5,625 nt of DNA from Phycisphaerae bacterium. GTDB taxonomy: Bacteria > Planctomycetota > Phycisphaerae > Sedimentisphaerales > Anaerobacaceae. Below, in pieces: positions 5,473 through 5,625 of the stretch; position 1 is the first letter of the stretch, and the number at the start of each line of letters is the position of its first letter. Where the stretch lies: contig DAOUVA010000328.1 of assembly GCA_030667885.1 (NCBI GenBank), positions 1 to 5,625 of the forward strand. The letters run 5' to 3'. The notes below the pieces were generated by a model. The model was given only the letters and a program-made list of their open reading frames with translations. It had not been told where the DNA came from and made no database searches. Both the position numbers and the translations under genes were made by a program.

Positions 5473-5625
5473 AATCGCAGCTTTAATGAGGCATTCCGTT
5501 TGTTTGTAAGTGTTTGTTTTTTCGTTGCCTGTGTTTGGCTGAAAAAATATTTCCCCCAATTTGTCTTTGATTTGTCGTTGTTATCGTTGATAGGCGTCAC
5601 GAAAGTGTGAAATTGACCCCAGAAA

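Larger units (their letters stand above)
5018..5625. other. Right-end region without a recognisable gene
   Basis: About 600 bp. The only longer rightward frame starts at the rsmH stop and runs through the terminator stem-loop, so it is not credible. Reading both strands, I found no protein family, tRNA or rRNA. Visible elements are the stem-loops near 5061 and 5101, a TATAAT at 5227-5232 without a good -35, three tandem 11-bp units (5261-5293), a 10-bp palindrome TTGATATCAA (5386-5395), a 7-bp-stem inverted repeat (5438-5472), a T/G-rich run (about 5499-5525) and an edge motif TTGACCCC. Confidence 0.5.

Noticed and set aside
5401..5480. Integron attC-like site
   Set aside because: There is GTT and AAC in places, but no paired core sites in the required order and no integrase or cassette gene.
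1..5625. CRISPR array, tRNA or rRNA genes
   Set aside because: No regularly spaced repeats of CRISPR length, no cloverleaf and no rRNA-like stretches were seen on either strand.

Overview
The window looks like the chromosome of a planctomycete, most likely of the Phycisphaerae/Sedimentisphaerales type. The main reason is the RsmH-type rRNA methyltransferase. It carries an Arg-rich N-terminal extension (RRRRPRYSGTHP), SFHSGEDR where most bacteria have SFHSLEDR, and an NPRSASAKFRWAV tail, a combination I associate with that group from memory. The taxonomic call is inference and untested by any search.

Left part (1-3094, minus strand): an operon reading right to left. It encodes an ABC ATPase (2345-3094), an ABC-2 type permease (1642-2352), a GldG-like auxiliary protein with a large extracytoplasmic domain (62-1651), and the first codons of a fourth gene running off the left edge (1-35), whose position suggests a DUF4340-type protein. 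The first three genes overlap by 8 and 10 bp, so they are probably translationally coupled and make one membrane complex. The complex resembles GldA/GldF/GldG of gliding bacteroidetes, but this gene set is widespread in non-gliding bacteria and its substrate is unknown.

Middle (3095-3928): 150 bp without a gene, then a small minus-strand gene (3245-3463) for a 72-residue protein with a SAP-like helix-extension-helix segment and a Cys-rich tail. Next comes about 465 bp without a convincing gene. It holds a strong plus-strand stem-loop with a T-tract, a 12-bp palindrome, and a near-consensus sigma70-type promoter (TTGACA, 17 bp, TATAAG) that should drive rsmH.

Right part (3929-5625, plus strand): rsmH stands alone, outside any visible division/cell-wall cluster, and is followed by a second stem-loop resembling the one upstream. 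The last 600 bp have no supportable gene. They contain three 11-bp tandem repeat units, a 7-bp-stem inverted repeat, and a TTGACCCC motif at the very edge that may or may not mark a mobile-element end.

Most of the window is ordinary housekeeping and transport DNA. I do not see a clearly new system. The points most worth a second look are the small SAP/Cys protein, the plus-strand terminator that has no sense gene before it, and the unexplained 600 bp at the right end.
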